Below, piece after piece: positions 37,952 to 47,181 of a stretch of DNA of 64,000 nt (the stretch's first letter is position 1; each line of letters opens with the position of its first letter). The position numbers and the translations under genes were made by a program. The stretch lies in NCBI RefSeq assembly GCF_006517395.1, contig NZ_VDCY01000005.1, forward strand, positions 62,001-126,000, given 5' to 3'. This stretch comes from Terrilactibacillus laevilacticus. Its GTDB lineage: Bacteria > Bacillota > Bacilli > Bacillales > Sporolactobacillaceae. Under the pieces are notes generated by a model that saw only the letters and a program-made list of their open reading frames with translations, ran no database searches and had not been told where the DNA came from.

Positions 37952-39268
37952 TTACTGTTCGTTCTTTCTTCTTACCATCACTCGAATGGGTGTTCCAATA
38001 AATCCAAATGTATCTCTAATTTTATTTTCTAAATAACGTTGATATGAAAAATGCATGAGCTCTGGATCGTTGACAAATAAAACAAAAGCTGGTGGTTTTA
38101 CACTAACCTGGGTTGCATAATAAATTTTAAGTCGTTTACCTTTATCAGATGGCGGCGGTGTAATAGCTGTGGCATCATTAATGACATCATTTAATAGACT
38201 GGTTTGGATTCTCATTGCATGATTCTCAGCTACCATTTGGATTGTTGGAAGCAGATTAACGAGTTTTTGTTTCGTTTTTGCTGATAGGAAAACAATAGGA
38301 GCATAACTTAAATACTGAAATTGTTCTCTAATTTTTCTTTTAAATTGATCCATTGTTTTCGTATCTTTTTCAACAGCATCCCATTTATTAACCACTATGA
38401 CAATGGCCCGACCTGCTTCGTGCGCATAACCGGCAATTTTTTTATCTTGCTCAATAATTCCTTCCTCACCGTTAATAACAACAAGCACGACATCTGATCC
38501 TTCAATCGCTTTTTGTGCTCGTAATACACTGTATTTCTCCGTTTTTTCATAGACTTTACCACGTTTTCGGATACCTGCTGTATCAATGATCACATATTCT
38601 TGGTTATCCCTTGTAAAAGGTGTATCAATTGCGTCACGAGTCGTACCAGCAATATCACTCACAATAACTCTTTCTTCACCTAATATAGCATTAACAAGAG
38701 ATGATTTACCGACATTCGGTCTCCCAATTAATGAGAATTTAATGGTTGTTTCATCATACTCATCTTTCTCTTCTTGTTCAAAGTGTGAAACAACACTATC
38801 TAATAAATCCCCTATTCCTATCCCATGGGATCCTGATATACCGATAGGATCACCAAGACCTAATGAGTAAAATTCATATAGGTTTTCTCTTTGCTTAAAA
38901 TTATCAATCTTATTGACTCCTAGAACAACAGGTTTATCCGAGCGGTATAAGATTTGAGCAACTTCTTCATCAGCATGAGTTAAACCGTCTTTTCCATCAA
39001 CAATAAACAAAATGACATCCGCTTCGTCCATAGCTATTTGGGCTTGTGCTCTCATTTGAACACGTAAAGGCTCGTCTCCTAGTTCAATTCCACCTGTATC
39101 AATAACATTAAATGTATAATTAAGCCATTCTCCTGGACCATAGAGCCTGTCTCTTGTGACTCCTGGCATATCTTCCACAATAGCCAAACGCTCGCCTACA
39201 ATACGATTAAAGATGGTTGATTTTCCAACGTTTGGTCTACCCACAATGGCAACTGTTGGTTTAGACAT
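37952..39268 (-). CDS. der: GTPase Der (EngA), ribosome assembly
   Basis: Tandem GTPase that matures the 50S subunit. It has 438 residues: first G domain with GRPNVGKST at 10-18 and DTGG, second with GRPNVGKSS at 182-190, DTAG and NKWD, then a KH-like C-domain from about 350. AAAGGAAG precedes the ATG. It starts the der-plsY-gpsA group. Confidence 0.97.
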   Translation of the reverse strand: MSKPTVAIVGRPNVGKSTIFNRIVGERLAIVEDMPGVTRDRLYGPGEWLNYTFNVIDTGGIELGDEPLRVQMRAQAQIAMDEADVILFIVDGKDGLTHADEEVAQILYRSDKPVVLGVNKIDNFKQRENLYEFYSLGLGDPIGISGSHGIGIGDLLDSVVSHFEQEEKDEYDETTIKFSLIGRPNVGKSSLVNAILGEERVIVSDIAGTTRDAIDTPFTRDNQEYVIIDTAGIRKRGKVYEKTEKYSVLRAQKAIEGSDVVLVVINGEEGIIEQDKKIAGYAHEAGRAIVIVVNKWDAVEKDTKTMDQFKRKIREQFQYLSYAPIVFLSAKTKQKLVNLLPTIQMVAENHAMRIQTSLLNDVINDATAITPPPSDKGKRLKIYYATQVSVKPPAFVLFVNDPELMHFSYQRYLENKIRDTFGFIGTPIRVMVRRKNEQ

Positions 39269-39718
39269 TCACTTTCTTCCTTTCAGTGCAAATATTAGTA
39301 AAGTTTTTATCAAAAGAATCATTTCATTGATGTCATTGGGACCCATCTCCAAAATAAAAAAGTCTACACTAAATTAATTGAGCTAAACATCTATTTTTGA
39401 GTCCTCGTAGTGAAAAATATGATTTTATCAATAAACTTATGTACTTTAAAACTATAGCCTCATACTATTATTTGCTTGTTTTTCTAATATTGATTCATGC
39501 TTATTCTAAAGTGGTTTGTAACGGAACCTATTGAATTCATTCCAAAGAAGCGTTCCTCTTTATAGTATACACTTGTCCATGTATCAGGTTGCATTTTTTT
39601 ATAAAAAATTTTCTAGTACCTGTATTGATAAATAATCCCTTCTTTTACAGAAGGGATTGACGAATAAGCGTATTAATCTTATCAAAAAAAGAATCTTTAC
39701 TCAAACAATTTCTTAATA
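39269..39718 (-). other. der upstream region
   Basis: A 450-bp stretch without a gene; B. subtilis has yphA, yphB, fni and ypzI hereabouts. It holds a perfect 10-bp hairpin (39634-39658). No convincing promoter or ORF could be read. Confidence 0.45.
39630..39660. terminator. Terminator-like hairpin downstream of rpsA region
   Basis: AATCCCTTCT (39634-39643) pairs with AGAAGGGATT (39649-39658). Only a weak T-rich tail on minus. Confidence 0.5.
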
Positions 39719-39873
39719 GAGGTTGTTCAAAAAGTCATCAAATGATAAGCTACGATTCCTCGGCGCTCGCTTGTTTCTCCGGTCCTCATGTAGAAAAAAC
39801 CTACATTCTGGTCCTCAAAACAGCGCCACCTTGATCTTCTTGCTTCTAATTTGTCACCTTTTTGAACACGCAC
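39719..39873 (-). repeat. Family A repeat, short class (155 bp)
   Basis: Begins GAGGTTGTTCAAAAAGTCA and ends TTTTTGAACACGCAC. Perfect 5-bp flanking duplication TAATA (39714-39718 and 39874-39878). Confidence 0.95.
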
Positions 39874-39904
39874 TAATAAGCATTTCATTCGTTATACTTT
39901 TTTA

Positions 39905-39940
39905 CCTAAAAGAAAGCTGTGTAGATTACACAGCTTTCCA
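39905..39940 (-). terminator. Probable original rpsA terminator
   Basis: Perfect 11-bp stem AAAGCTGTGTA (39913-39923) with TACACAGCTTT (39927-39937), CTTTTAG on the minus side. Now 170 bp from the rpsA stop because a family B repeat lies between. Confidence 0.75.
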
Positions 39941-39955
39941 CTTTGATTATTTTTT

Positions 39956-40112
39956 AGCCCGCCTTAACGGCTAGAAAAGACCCCCACCTCAAGATTCTGA
40001 GTATTCAAAGAAGAGAGGTGGGGGATCAACTGCCCGAAAAGGTCGGATTGTTTCAGGCTTTCCATCAGTGGGGGATGAAGTAACCCCCCCACTGATGGAA
40101 GTTTCACTTTAT
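39956..40112 (+). repeat. Family B repeat, copy B3 (internally deleted)
   Basis: Contains two strong hairpins: CCCCCACCTC (39981-39990) with GAGGTGGGGG (40015-40024), and a perfect 15-bp stem TTCCATCAGTGGGGG (40060-40074) with CCCCCACTGATGGAA (40086-40100). Its end, CACTTTAT, includes the rpsA stop codon. Confidence 0.9.
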
Positions 40113-41254
40113 TTTTTTAGTTTTTTTAATTGATCACCGATCATATCACCAAGAGAAAATCCAGTTGTTGAATCATCATTTGTGTTAATAACAGGCGCTT
40201 CTTCTTTAACGGGTTCTTCTAAATCTTTAATACTTAATGAGATGCGCTTATCATCAGCATTTACATCAAGTACTTTAACTTTTACCTGATCTCCTTCAGT
40301 GAGAACTTCATTCGGCGTACCAATATGCTTATGTGAGATTTCTGAAATATGAACGAGTCCTTCAACACCAGGTATAAGTTCAACAAAAGCACCAAAGTTG
40401 ACGATGCGTTTGACTGTTCCTTCTAAAACATCTCCTGCATGAATCGTTTCTTTTGCTTTATCCCAAGGACCTGGCTGAGTATCTTTAATAGATAGGGATA
40501 TACGTTCATTTTCAGGATCCACGGATAGAACTTTAACTTTCACCTTATCTCCTTCAGAGACAACCTCCGATGGTGTATCAACATGACGATGTGCCAATTG
40601 AGAGATATGCACGAGTCCATCTACACCGCCGATGTCAACAAACGCACCAAAATCGGTGAGTCGTTGTACAGTCCCTTCAAGAATTTCACCAGCTTGAACA
40701 TCTTGAAGAGTGGCCATTTTAATACGCTCTGCTTCTTCATCAATAACGGCTTTATGAGATAAAATAACCTTTCTTTTTTCACGATCTAATTCAACGATTT
40801 TCACGTCAAGTGATTTCCCTTTATAGTCACTAAAATCCTCAACGTATACACGCTCAACAAGTGATGCCGGAATAAATCCACGTACACCTAGATCGACAAC
40901 AAGTCCACCTTTAACAACATCTGCAATTTCTACCGTAAACGTTGTTTGATTTTTAAATTTATCTTCGAGGCCGTCCCAAGCGGAATCCGCATCTACTTCT
41001 TTTTTTGACAAGACTAATTCCTCATCAACCAACTTAGTGACTTTAACTGTTACTTCATCGCCTTCATTTAATACATCAGAGACTTTATCGATGTGTAAAC
41101 TTGATAGTTCACTAATAGGTAAAATGCCATCTACTTTATATCCTACATCAACCAAAGCATGTTTTTCTTCAACTTTGGTAACCTTCCCAGTTACAACATC
41201 GTCAACATTCAAAGGATTAAATTCATCTAATTCATTGTTTGTTTCTTCAACCAT
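40109..41254 (-). CDS. rpsA: S1-domain RNA-binding protein (YpfD/RpsA-like)
   Basis: A 381-residue protein with four S1 OB-fold domains at about 17-86, 102-168, 188-258 and 273-344; the last two are most typical (GAFVDIGGVDGLVHISQL, GAFVELIPGVEGLVHISEI). Firmicute proteins of this size are S1 homologues of uncertain ribosomal role (ypfD in B. subtilis). AAAGGAGG precedes the ATG. The stop codon lies at the edge of repeat B3. Confidence 0.92.
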   Translation of the reverse strand: MVEETNNELDEFNPLNVDDVVTGKVTKVEEKHALVDVGYKVDGILPISELSSLHIDKVSDVLNEGDEVTVKVTKLVDEELVLSKKEVDADSAWDGLEDKFKNQTTFTVEIADVVKGGLVVDLGVRGFIPASLVERVYVEDFSDYKGKSLDVKIVELDREKRKVILSHKAVIDEEAERIKMATLQDVQAGEILEGTVQRLTDFGAFVDIGGVDGLVHISQLAHRHVDTPSEVVSEGDKVKVKVLSVDPENERISLSIKDTQPGPWDKAKETIHAGDVLEGTVKRIVNFGAFVELIPGVEGLVHISEISHKHIGTPNEVLTEGDQVKVKVLDVNADDKRISLSIKDLEEPVKEEAPVINTNDDSTTGFSLGDMIGDQLKKLKK

Positions 41255-41360
41255 TATCAGTGACCTCCTTTAATTAAACCAACAATAACTCTCTTATTTT
41301 AACTTCTTACAATTAAGCCTATTTGTCAAGTAGATAAGCTTATCAGACCTATTAGATCTT

Positions 41361-41942
41361 TTAAACTGATCTTACTTTTAAATCCTCAATTTTAGTCATA
41401 ATACATCTAGCTACTTCAATCGGTTTTGCTTTATTCTCTTTAAAATTAGACATATCAACTGGCTGACCAAAGTATACTTTTACTCGGCTAAATAGTTTAT
41501 AGTTTCCTTTAATATAGCAAGGTATAACAACAGCATCTGTTCTAAGAGCAAAGAAACCAGCTCCAGGCCGTGCTGGGTTGAAATCATCTGTTCGACTTCT
41601 CGTCCCTTCTGGAAACATAATTAAAACATGGCCATCATCTAATAATTTCTTTGCGATTTTTAAGGCTTGTCGATCACTGGCACCTCGTTTAATTGGAAAA
41701 GCATGCACTTTCTTTAATATTTTCTTTCCAAACTTAAATTTAAACATTTCTGATTTGGCTAAAAAACTCACTTCTCTAGGACAAGAGACGCCTACAAGCG
41801 GTGGATCAAAATTGGACAAATGATTACTACAGATCAGAACTCCGCCATCGCTTGGAATATGCTCTACTCCTACGACTTCATATCGGTACATGATGCGAAA
41901 AAAGTAGTGCAGAATGTTCTTACCCAATGAGTATAAGCTCAA
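41361..41942 (-). CDS. plsC: 1-acyl-sn-glycerol-3-phosphate acyltransferase
   Basis: Second acylation of phosphatidic acid synthesis at the membrane. It has 193 residues: acceptor motif NHLSNFD at 40-46 (HxxxxD), substrate motif FPEGTRSR near 114-121, and an N-terminal amphipathic/hydrophobic helix. TTG start with AGAGAGG upstream, overlapping the cmk TGA by 4 nt. Confidence 0.93.
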   Translation of the reverse strand: MSLYSLGKNILHYFFRIMYRYEVVGVEHIPSDGGVLICSNHLSNFDPPLVGVSCPREVSFLAKSEMFKFKFGKKILKKVHAFPIKRGASDRQALKIAKKLLDDGHVLIMFPEGTRSRTDDFNPARPGAGFFALRTDAVVIPCYIKGNYKLFSRVKVYFGQPVDMSNFKENKAKPIEVARCIMTKIEDLKVRSV

Positions 41943-42619
41943 TGTGATTGCCTCTCTTTCACGAGTTCCAATATTCGATCAACGACATCGTCAATTGATA
42001 ATGATGTTGTGTCTATTTCAATGGCATCTACGGCTTTTACTAATGGGGAGACCTCTCGTTCACTATCCTTCTTATCTCTTAAGGCGATTTCTTCTTGTAA
42101 CTTTTCTAAAGACACTGTTTCGATATTTTTCGCCAAAACTTCTTTATATCTTCTTAATGCTCGTTCTTCAACTGATGCCTTTAGAAAAATCTTAACATCG
42201 GCATTAGGTAAAACGTGTGTACCAATATCTCTTCCATCCATAACAACGCCTGTATTTTCAGCTAATTTTCTTTGTCTCAAGACCATTTCTTCACGAACTT
42301 CACGATGTGAGGACACAAGAGATACCGCATTTGTGACATTCTGATAACGAATAACTTCACTTACATCTTCACCATCGAGTATGACACGCTGACCATTTTC
42401 CGTTGGTTTAAGTTTAATTATAGCACGATCAAGGATAGACTTCAGTTTTTGACCATCTGTTAAATCTACTTTTTTCTCTAAAGCTTTGAATGTCAAAGCA
42501 CGATACATTGCACCTGTATCAATGTAGATAAAAGAACATATTTTAGCTACTTTTTTAGCCACTGTACTCTTTCCTGCTGCAGCAGGTCCATCTATCGCAA
42601 CCTGAAAATTCTCTTTCAT
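41939..42619 (-). CDS. cmk: Cytidylate kinase
   Basis: Phosphorylates CMP and dCMP. It has 226 residues from the ATG at 42619: P-loop GPAAAGKST at 11-19, [17 protein letters not shown] and the C-terminal RDKKDSERE lid. The frame opens four codons earlier at TTG. plsC follows by a 4-nt overlap; the cmk-plsC-rpsA order matches other Bacillales. Confidence 0.96.
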   Translation of the reverse strand: MKENFQVAIDGPAAAGKSTVAKKVAKICSFIYIDTGAMYRALTFKALEKKVDLTDGQKLKSILDRAIIKLKPTENGQRVILDGEDVSEVIRYQNVTNAVSLVSSHREVREEMVLRQRKLAENTGVVMDGRDIGTHVLPNADVKIFLKASVEERALRRYKEVLAKNIETVSLEKLQEEIALRDKKDSEREVSPLVKAVDAIEIDTTSLSIDDVVDRILELVKERQSH

Positions 42620-42736
42620 AATTATCCCCAAAACTCCTATCTCTCACTTCTATTTTCCTGTATTACTATACCATAAGAAATGGGGTTCTTCCATTCTGTC
42701 AATGACTAAAAAAACCCATCGACAAATTCCCATTTA

Positions 42737-42882
42737 GTAGGTGTTCAAAAAGGTGACAAATTAAAAGCAAGAAGGCAAAGATCAGCGCTGCACCTGAGGA
42801 CCAGAATGTAGATTTTTGACTGGAAAAACAAACGGGCGCCGAGACTCGTAGCTTATCATTTGGTGACTTTTTGAACAACCTC
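42737..42882 (+). repeat. Family A repeat, short class (146 bp)
   Basis: GTAGGTGTTCAAAAAGGTG to GACTTTTTGAACAACCTC, flanked by a perfect 5-bp duplication ATTTA (42732-42736 and 42883-42887). Lies between cmk and flgZ. Confidence 0.95.
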
Positions 42883-42908
42883 ATTTATGTATCTCTCTAG
42901 CTTACTTT

Positions 42909-43568
42909 CTATCTCCAATAACGTCTTTCTTGTAATTGTTGTTCATAGCAATATCGAATAATTGGTTCTCGATGTTTTTCTGTTGTCTCTTTAAACTCGA
43001 TGGAGGCTTTGTCACTTCCTGTTTTTTTGTCATTAAATAGTCGAACAACACGGCCAGTAAATTGTAGATAGTGAAACTGCCCAGATTGCATAGGTAATGA
43101 TACCCATACATCGACCATTTCTTCTTCTATTAATTCATGATGTGCAGGTAAATTGATTAAAATCCCCCCACCACCTATATCACTGGATAACGTTGTGAAC
43201 GGCTCCTTATCCTGTTGTTTAAAATGAATAGCTACATCGACAGAGGCCTGTACCCTAACGTAATTTCTTCGTTGGATTGATTGAATTTCTTCCCTATTAG
43301 GATACTGAAGTCTCATCATTGGAATTTTGCTTCTCTTTCTTTCAAGAATAAATGTAGGGAATCGAACAACTTTCTGATTATTGTTATAATAAGCGTGAAT
43401 CTGAGTCCCTATTGGAATAAATTCCGTTTTTCTCGTTTTGATGTTGACAGGAAAGTCAATATATATCCCTTTATCTAATTCTACCTGGGTAATACGACAT
43501 CGAAACTTCTTAACTTTATTTGCGTTTTCTCTATATTCTAATATTAGATTTTCCCCTATCTTAAACAT
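42909..43568 (-). CDS. flgZ: PilZ-domain c-di-GMP receptor, flagellar brake (YpfA)
   Basis: A 219-residue YcgR-like protein: an N-terminal YcgR domain (about 1-95) and a C-terminal PilZ domain starting QRRNYVRVQASVDVAI. The c-di-GMP motif RxxxR is present; the second motif (D/N)xSxxG reads DIGGGG, with Ser replaced by Gly, so affinity may differ. B. subtilis YpfA (DgrA) inhibits motility when c-di-GMP is high. GAGAGGG precedes the ATG. Confidence 0.9.
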   Translation of the reverse strand: MFKIGENLILEYRENANKVKKFRCRITQVELDKGIYIDFPVNIKTRKTEFIPIGTQIHAYYNNNQKVVRFPTFILERKRSKIPMMRLQYPNREEIQSIQRRNYVRVQASVDVAIHFKQQDKEPFTTLSSDIGGGGILINLPAHHELIEEEMVDVWVSLPMQSGQFHYLQFTGRVVRLFNDKKTGSDKASIEFKETTEKHREPIIRYCYEQQLQERRYWR

Positions 43569-43648
43569 CTCGTCCCTCTCTTCTCCCTCATCTAATCTCT
43601 ATTAAAATTTTATCATAATCGATTAAAAAAGAGGAAGTTATCTCCCTT

Positions 43649-44971
43649 TTACCCATTCAATAATTCAACCTTTTCTTGTTCATTCGTATTTGCATTGATC
43701 AGTATTCGATAAGAATGTTGATCTTGTGTAGCAAGAATTTCATAACACAACACATTTTGGATCTGCTCATTTTGAAAAACGACTAAATGAACTTCCTGAA
43801 CTTTTATTTTATTGCTTAAATGATCTATAACCACCTGTTTTTTTAACTTGGGCTTTAAATTAACATGGATTGTTCGATTATATAAATAATCTGTTTGATC
43901 AAATCCAATCACTTCTCCTGTATCTAAAGCGACCTTTATCCGAATGGAGGCTGGATAAATACGAACATTTTCTTTTTTTAAAGCATAGGTTAATAATCCA
44001 ACGTGGTCATATTGGTCGCTTTGTACAAGTACCATATTTTTTATTTTTCGCTTATTTAAGTATTTATTGGCTTTTTGAATGGCCTCATACAACGTCACTT
44101 TATCATAGTTTGTTTCACGTTGTTTCATAAACCAAATGACATGCCCGCCTTGTTTCGACACTTGTCCAGATACACCTTTTTGATTTGATTTATTTTCCAT
44201 CGACAACGTATAAGAGTCTTTTTTTCCATTTCTACCTGTTAATTCTATATGTTTGACCTTCATGTTATGATCATCGATAAACGACTGAAATCGCTCAATC
44301 GCTTCTTTCTGATTTATCTTTGGACCACTTAGATTTGTGAATGTTTTATCTTGATTAACGGCATTTTTGGGATTAGTTGCCTCAAAACTTTTCGTGTAAT
44401 CTGCAGATTTAGCATCGACTGTTTTTAATCCATCAATCACTTGATTATCCATTTTCTGATTTTGAGAAGATAGAGCCAGTTCTACATCCATCCATCTTAA
44501 GTGATTGGTCATAACCACATTTTCAACTTCTCGTAAGCCATCTTCAACTTCTTTTGATTGACTATAAAGTTTTTGAAGTTTTTTGTAATCTGAATCAGAT
44601 ATATCTTTATCGTTTGTTTCTTTAATGCCTTTTTCGTAGCTGAATTCCCCGACCTTCGCCAAAAACTCATTCGTTTTATTAAATGGCATTAAAGTTAATG
44701 GGAGTTCACCTATAAATCCATGTGCAAGTGTAGACAAGCGCCAAACATCCGCCAATTGTGGACGCATCGAATCTTGAGTTTTCATGGCGAGCGTTGACCC
44801 TATTTGATTATGGAGCTGATCAATATAGTAGGCGAGTTCGTGATAAGCTTGTTGATAATTATTCTCTGCGTGAATCAGAATATTGTTTTTCTCTTTATGT
44901 TCCTCATAACCCCAATAAGAGAATCCAATGACAGATAACGCCAAAATGGCAATTAATATCGAACGAAACAC
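43649..44971 (-). CDS. ypeB: Spore germination protein YpeB
   Basis: Partner of the cortex-lytic enzyme SleB, required for its stable location in the spore. It has 440 residues: an N-terminal signal anchor (ILIAILALSVIGFSYWGY), a helical N-domain, and three C-terminal PepSY/YpeB repeats (KQGGHVIWFMKQR and IGFDQTDYLYN within them). GTG start with AAGGAGTG 7 nt upstream. It is downstream of sleB, as in other spore-formers. Confidence 0.94.
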   Translation of the reverse strand: MFRSILIAILALSVIGFSYWGYEEHKEKNNILIHAENNYQQAYHELAYYIDQLHNQIGSTLAMKTQDSMRPQLADVWRLSTLAHGFIGELPLTLMPFNKTNEFLAKVGEFSYEKGIKETNDKDISDSDYKKLQKLYSQSKEVEDGLREVENVVMTNHLRWMDVELALSSQNQKMDNQVIDGLKTVDAKSADYTKSFEATNPKNAVNQDKTFTNLSGPKINQKEAIERFQSFIDDHNMKVKHIELTGRNGKKDSYTLSMENKSNQKGVSGQVSKQGGHVIWFMKQRETNYDKVTLYEAIQKANKYLNKRKIKNMVLVQSDQYDHVGLLTYALKKENVRIYPASIRIKVALDTGEVIGFDQTDYLYNRTIHVNLKPKLKKQVVIDHLSNKIKVQEVHLVVFQNEQIQNVLCYEILATQDQHSYRILINANTNEQEKVELLNG

Positions 44972-45137
44972 AGACGTTCACTCCTTTTTAACAATAGCAA
45001 CATTTTCATCACACATCAGTCACCTATTTATTTATCCAAAAGCGTAAGTATTATTCTCACCATAGATGTCAAATAGGAAATATCGTTAGATCAGACTTTA
45101 GTACCTTATGAGTGATAAAAATGTTAATAAAAATCGT

Positions 45138-46031
45138 TTATTCACAAAAAATATGTCTTCCTATTTTTGCAATTTGGGGCCTACTCCAAATCCAAGCTGA
45201 TGTAGCCGTTTCTGGATTAAAATAATAAATGGCCCCATGAGTTGGATCCCAACCATTCAAGGCATCCAATACAGCTCTTTTAGCAGTCTCATTCGGTGTC
45301 AGCCAGATTTGTCCATCGGCGACAGCTGTAAAAGCACCTGGTTGGAAAATAACCCCAGAGACGTTATTGGGAAATTTAGGGTTAGAAACGCGATTAACAA
45401 TAACGGCCGCGACAGCCACTTGTCCAACATATGGCTCTCCTCTTGACTCTCCATAAACCGCATTGGACATTAAATTAATATCGCTTTTAGAATATCCTGA
45501 TGGCAGATGATCTATTGTGTATTTTCCACCTTGATTCGTCTTTGCAGCCTTATTGTTTTGGCCAGTTGACTGATTTTGATTAGAAGACTGTTTTTTGTTA
45601 TTCCCCGAAGGATTGTTAGCTGTCTTTTTTTTCACTTGCTGATCTAGTGGAATTCCACCATAGTAGGTGAAATCATTTCCTGCGTTAATATTTTTCTTAA
45701 CAAAGCTGGCATCATACTTCGAAGCCTTGACTAATTTTTGCTTTGTCGTCGTTCCTAATTGACCATCAACTTTTAATCCATATTTTTGTTGAAAGTTTCT
45801 TAAAGCCCAGTAGGTGCTCCAGCCAAATGCTCCATCAATCTTTCCTTTGTAGAAGCTTATATATTGCAATCTTGCTTGAAGTTCGATGACATCATCACCT
45901 GTTGCGCCTTTTTGAACGATTTGTCCTGAAAATGCCGTAGCCTGATTTGATTGTAGATTTAGTATAAACATACATAGCACAATTACTGTAATGACTATCC
46001 CTATTCTCTGAATATATCCTTTCTTTCTCAT
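45138..46031 (-). CDS. sleB: Spore cortex-lytic enzyme SleB
   Basis: Lytic transglycosylase that degrades muramic-lactam cortex peptidoglycan during germination. It has 297 residues from the ATG at 46031 with AGGAG upstream: a signal peptide at about 1-32, a peptidoglycan-binding domain (GDDVIELQARLQYISFYKG), a low-complexity Asn/Gln/Lys linker, and a hydrolase_2 domain with NAVYGESRGEPYVGQ, whose Glu is catalytic. The longer frame to 46064 covers the ribosome site. Confidence 0.95.
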   Translation of the reverse strand: MRKKGYIQRIGIVITVIVLCMFILNLQSNQATAFSGQIVQKGATGDDVIELQARLQYISFYKGKIDGAFGWSTYWALRNFQQKYGLKVDGQLGTTTKQKLVKASKYDASFVKKNINAGNDFTYYGGIPLDQQVKKKTANNPSGNNKKQSSNQNQSTGQNNKAAKTNQGGKYTIDHLPSGYSKSDINLMSNAVYGESRGEPYVGQVAVAAVIVNRVSNPKFPNNVSGVIFQPGAFTAVADGQIWLTPNETAKRAVLDALNGWDPTHGAIYYFNPETATSAWIWSRPQIAKIGRHIFCE

Positions 46032-46088
46032 GATCACGTCTCCTAATTCACAAGATATACCCATAGTCTTTCAAAAAAAAGTGAGTTT

Positions 46089-46118
46089 ATGTATCGAAAA
46101 AGGATAAACTTATATTCA
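46089..46118 (-). promoter_or_regulatory. Possible sigma-G promoter of sleB
   Basis: TGAATA (46113-46118) fits the sigma-G -35; GATACAT (46089-46095) is a partial -10; spacer 17 bp. sleB-ypeB is forespore-expressed in B. subtilis. Confidence 0.5.
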
Positions 46119-46205
46119 ACAAATTCGGGTTACACGATTGAATCTAATATTCTGCCTGAATCTTTTTCGACTAAAGCTTGCCAGTAAGATTGATATAACT
46201 ATGAC

Positions 46206-46237
46206 AAAAAAAAACATAACAAAAATTTGTTATGTTT
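46206..46237 (-). terminator. Terminator of prsW, separated from it by a repeat
   Basis: Perfect 11-bp stem AACATAACAAA (46213-46223) with TTTGTTATGTT (46226-46236), followed on minus by TTTTTTTTTG. Confidence 0.88.
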
Positions 46238-46240
46238 TAA

Positions 46241-46308
46241 GTGTGTGTTCAAAAAGGTGACAAATGAAAAGGGTTACTGGCTAACTTGGTGACTTTTTGA
46301 ACAACCTC
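46241..46308 (+). repeat. Family A repeat, 68-bp internally deleted copy
   Basis: GTGTGTGTTCAAAAAGGTG joined by a short linker (GGGTTACTGGCTAAC) directly to TTGGTGACTTTTTGAACA and ACCTC. Perfect flanking duplication TTTAA (46236-46240 and 46309-46313). It separates prsW from its terminator. Confidence 0.95.
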
Positions 46309-46327
46309 TTTAAGAATAAATAATATG

Positions 46328-47035
46328 TTATTGTGGTAAATCCCCGTTCATTTTATCGGATACACGCGACAAAGGTAATTTACGTTTTAACCAAAGTTGA
46401 TGCTGAACATGTGCCATCTTCACTTTTCTAAGTGCATTCCACCACAAAAAGCCCATAAATGGTATCATGATGTACAACCAAGATGTCTCAAGATGCAGCA
46501 ATAGATCATATATCCCATGAAGTACGACTGCAAATAATAGCCCTACGAGTAAATACTTTCTTTTATTGGAAGAAAATTTCGCTTTTCCTATATAATATCC
46601 CATAATAACACCAAATAAAGCATGACTAGAAACAGGCAATAAAGCACGCATAATAGCATAATGTAAGCCATACGCTGATAGATAGAGGACATTTTCAACT
46701 GTTGCAAAACCTAATGAAACAGCCACTGAATATACGATCCCATCATAACGTTCATTAAATTCCGCATGATGATAAGCTGTATAAATAACAAGAAACCATT
46801 TAACAAATTCTTCCAAAAAGCCATTGAGGACAAAGCTTTCTAACCAAATGGAATGAATAAGATGCTCCGATTGAAAAGCAAATTGTACTACCATAACCGG
46901 AAATACAACTAATGCCCCAAAAATCAGCATACGAATGACCATTCGAATCGGTTCCGTTTCATATTTATCCCTGAGGTAAAAATAGGACAATAGTGCTATG
47001 CCCGGTGCAATACCCGCAGACAATACGGTAAACAT
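46328..47035 (-). CDS. prsW: Membrane protease PrsW (site-1 protease type)
   Basis: Intramembrane protease that in B. subtilis cleaves anti-sigma factor RsiW to start sigma-W activation. It has 235 residues from the ATG at 47035 with GAGG upstream: about seven transmembrane segments, GFLEEFVKW at 72-80 (Glu75, Glu76), ATVEN at 111-115 and SHALFG at 137-142 (His138), the family's catalytic residues. The longer frame to 47074 is unlikely by alignment. No sigW/rsiW pair is in this window. Confidence 0.94.
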   Translation of the reverse strand: MFTVLSAGIAPGIALLSYFYLRDKYETEPIRMVIRMLIFGALVVFPVMVVQFAFQSEHLIHSIWLESFVLNGFLEEFVKWFLVIYTAYHHAEFNERYDGIVYSVAVSLGFATVENVLYLSAYGLHYAIMRALLPVSSHALFGVIMGYYIGKAKFSSNKRKYLLVGLLFAVVLHGIYDLLLHLETSWLYIMIPFMGFLWWNALRKVKMAHVQHQLWLKRKLPLSRVSDKMNGDLPQ

Positions 47036-47181
47036 AAGCATCCTCAATTCTATATTAATTTTAACCCATTCCAAGGGGTTACGATTTTCAAAATTCCATA
47101 TAAATCACTTATATAATCCCCTTAACACTATTATAACGTTAAGAATCATGATTTTCATCAATCTTAAGATGTATTTGGGTC

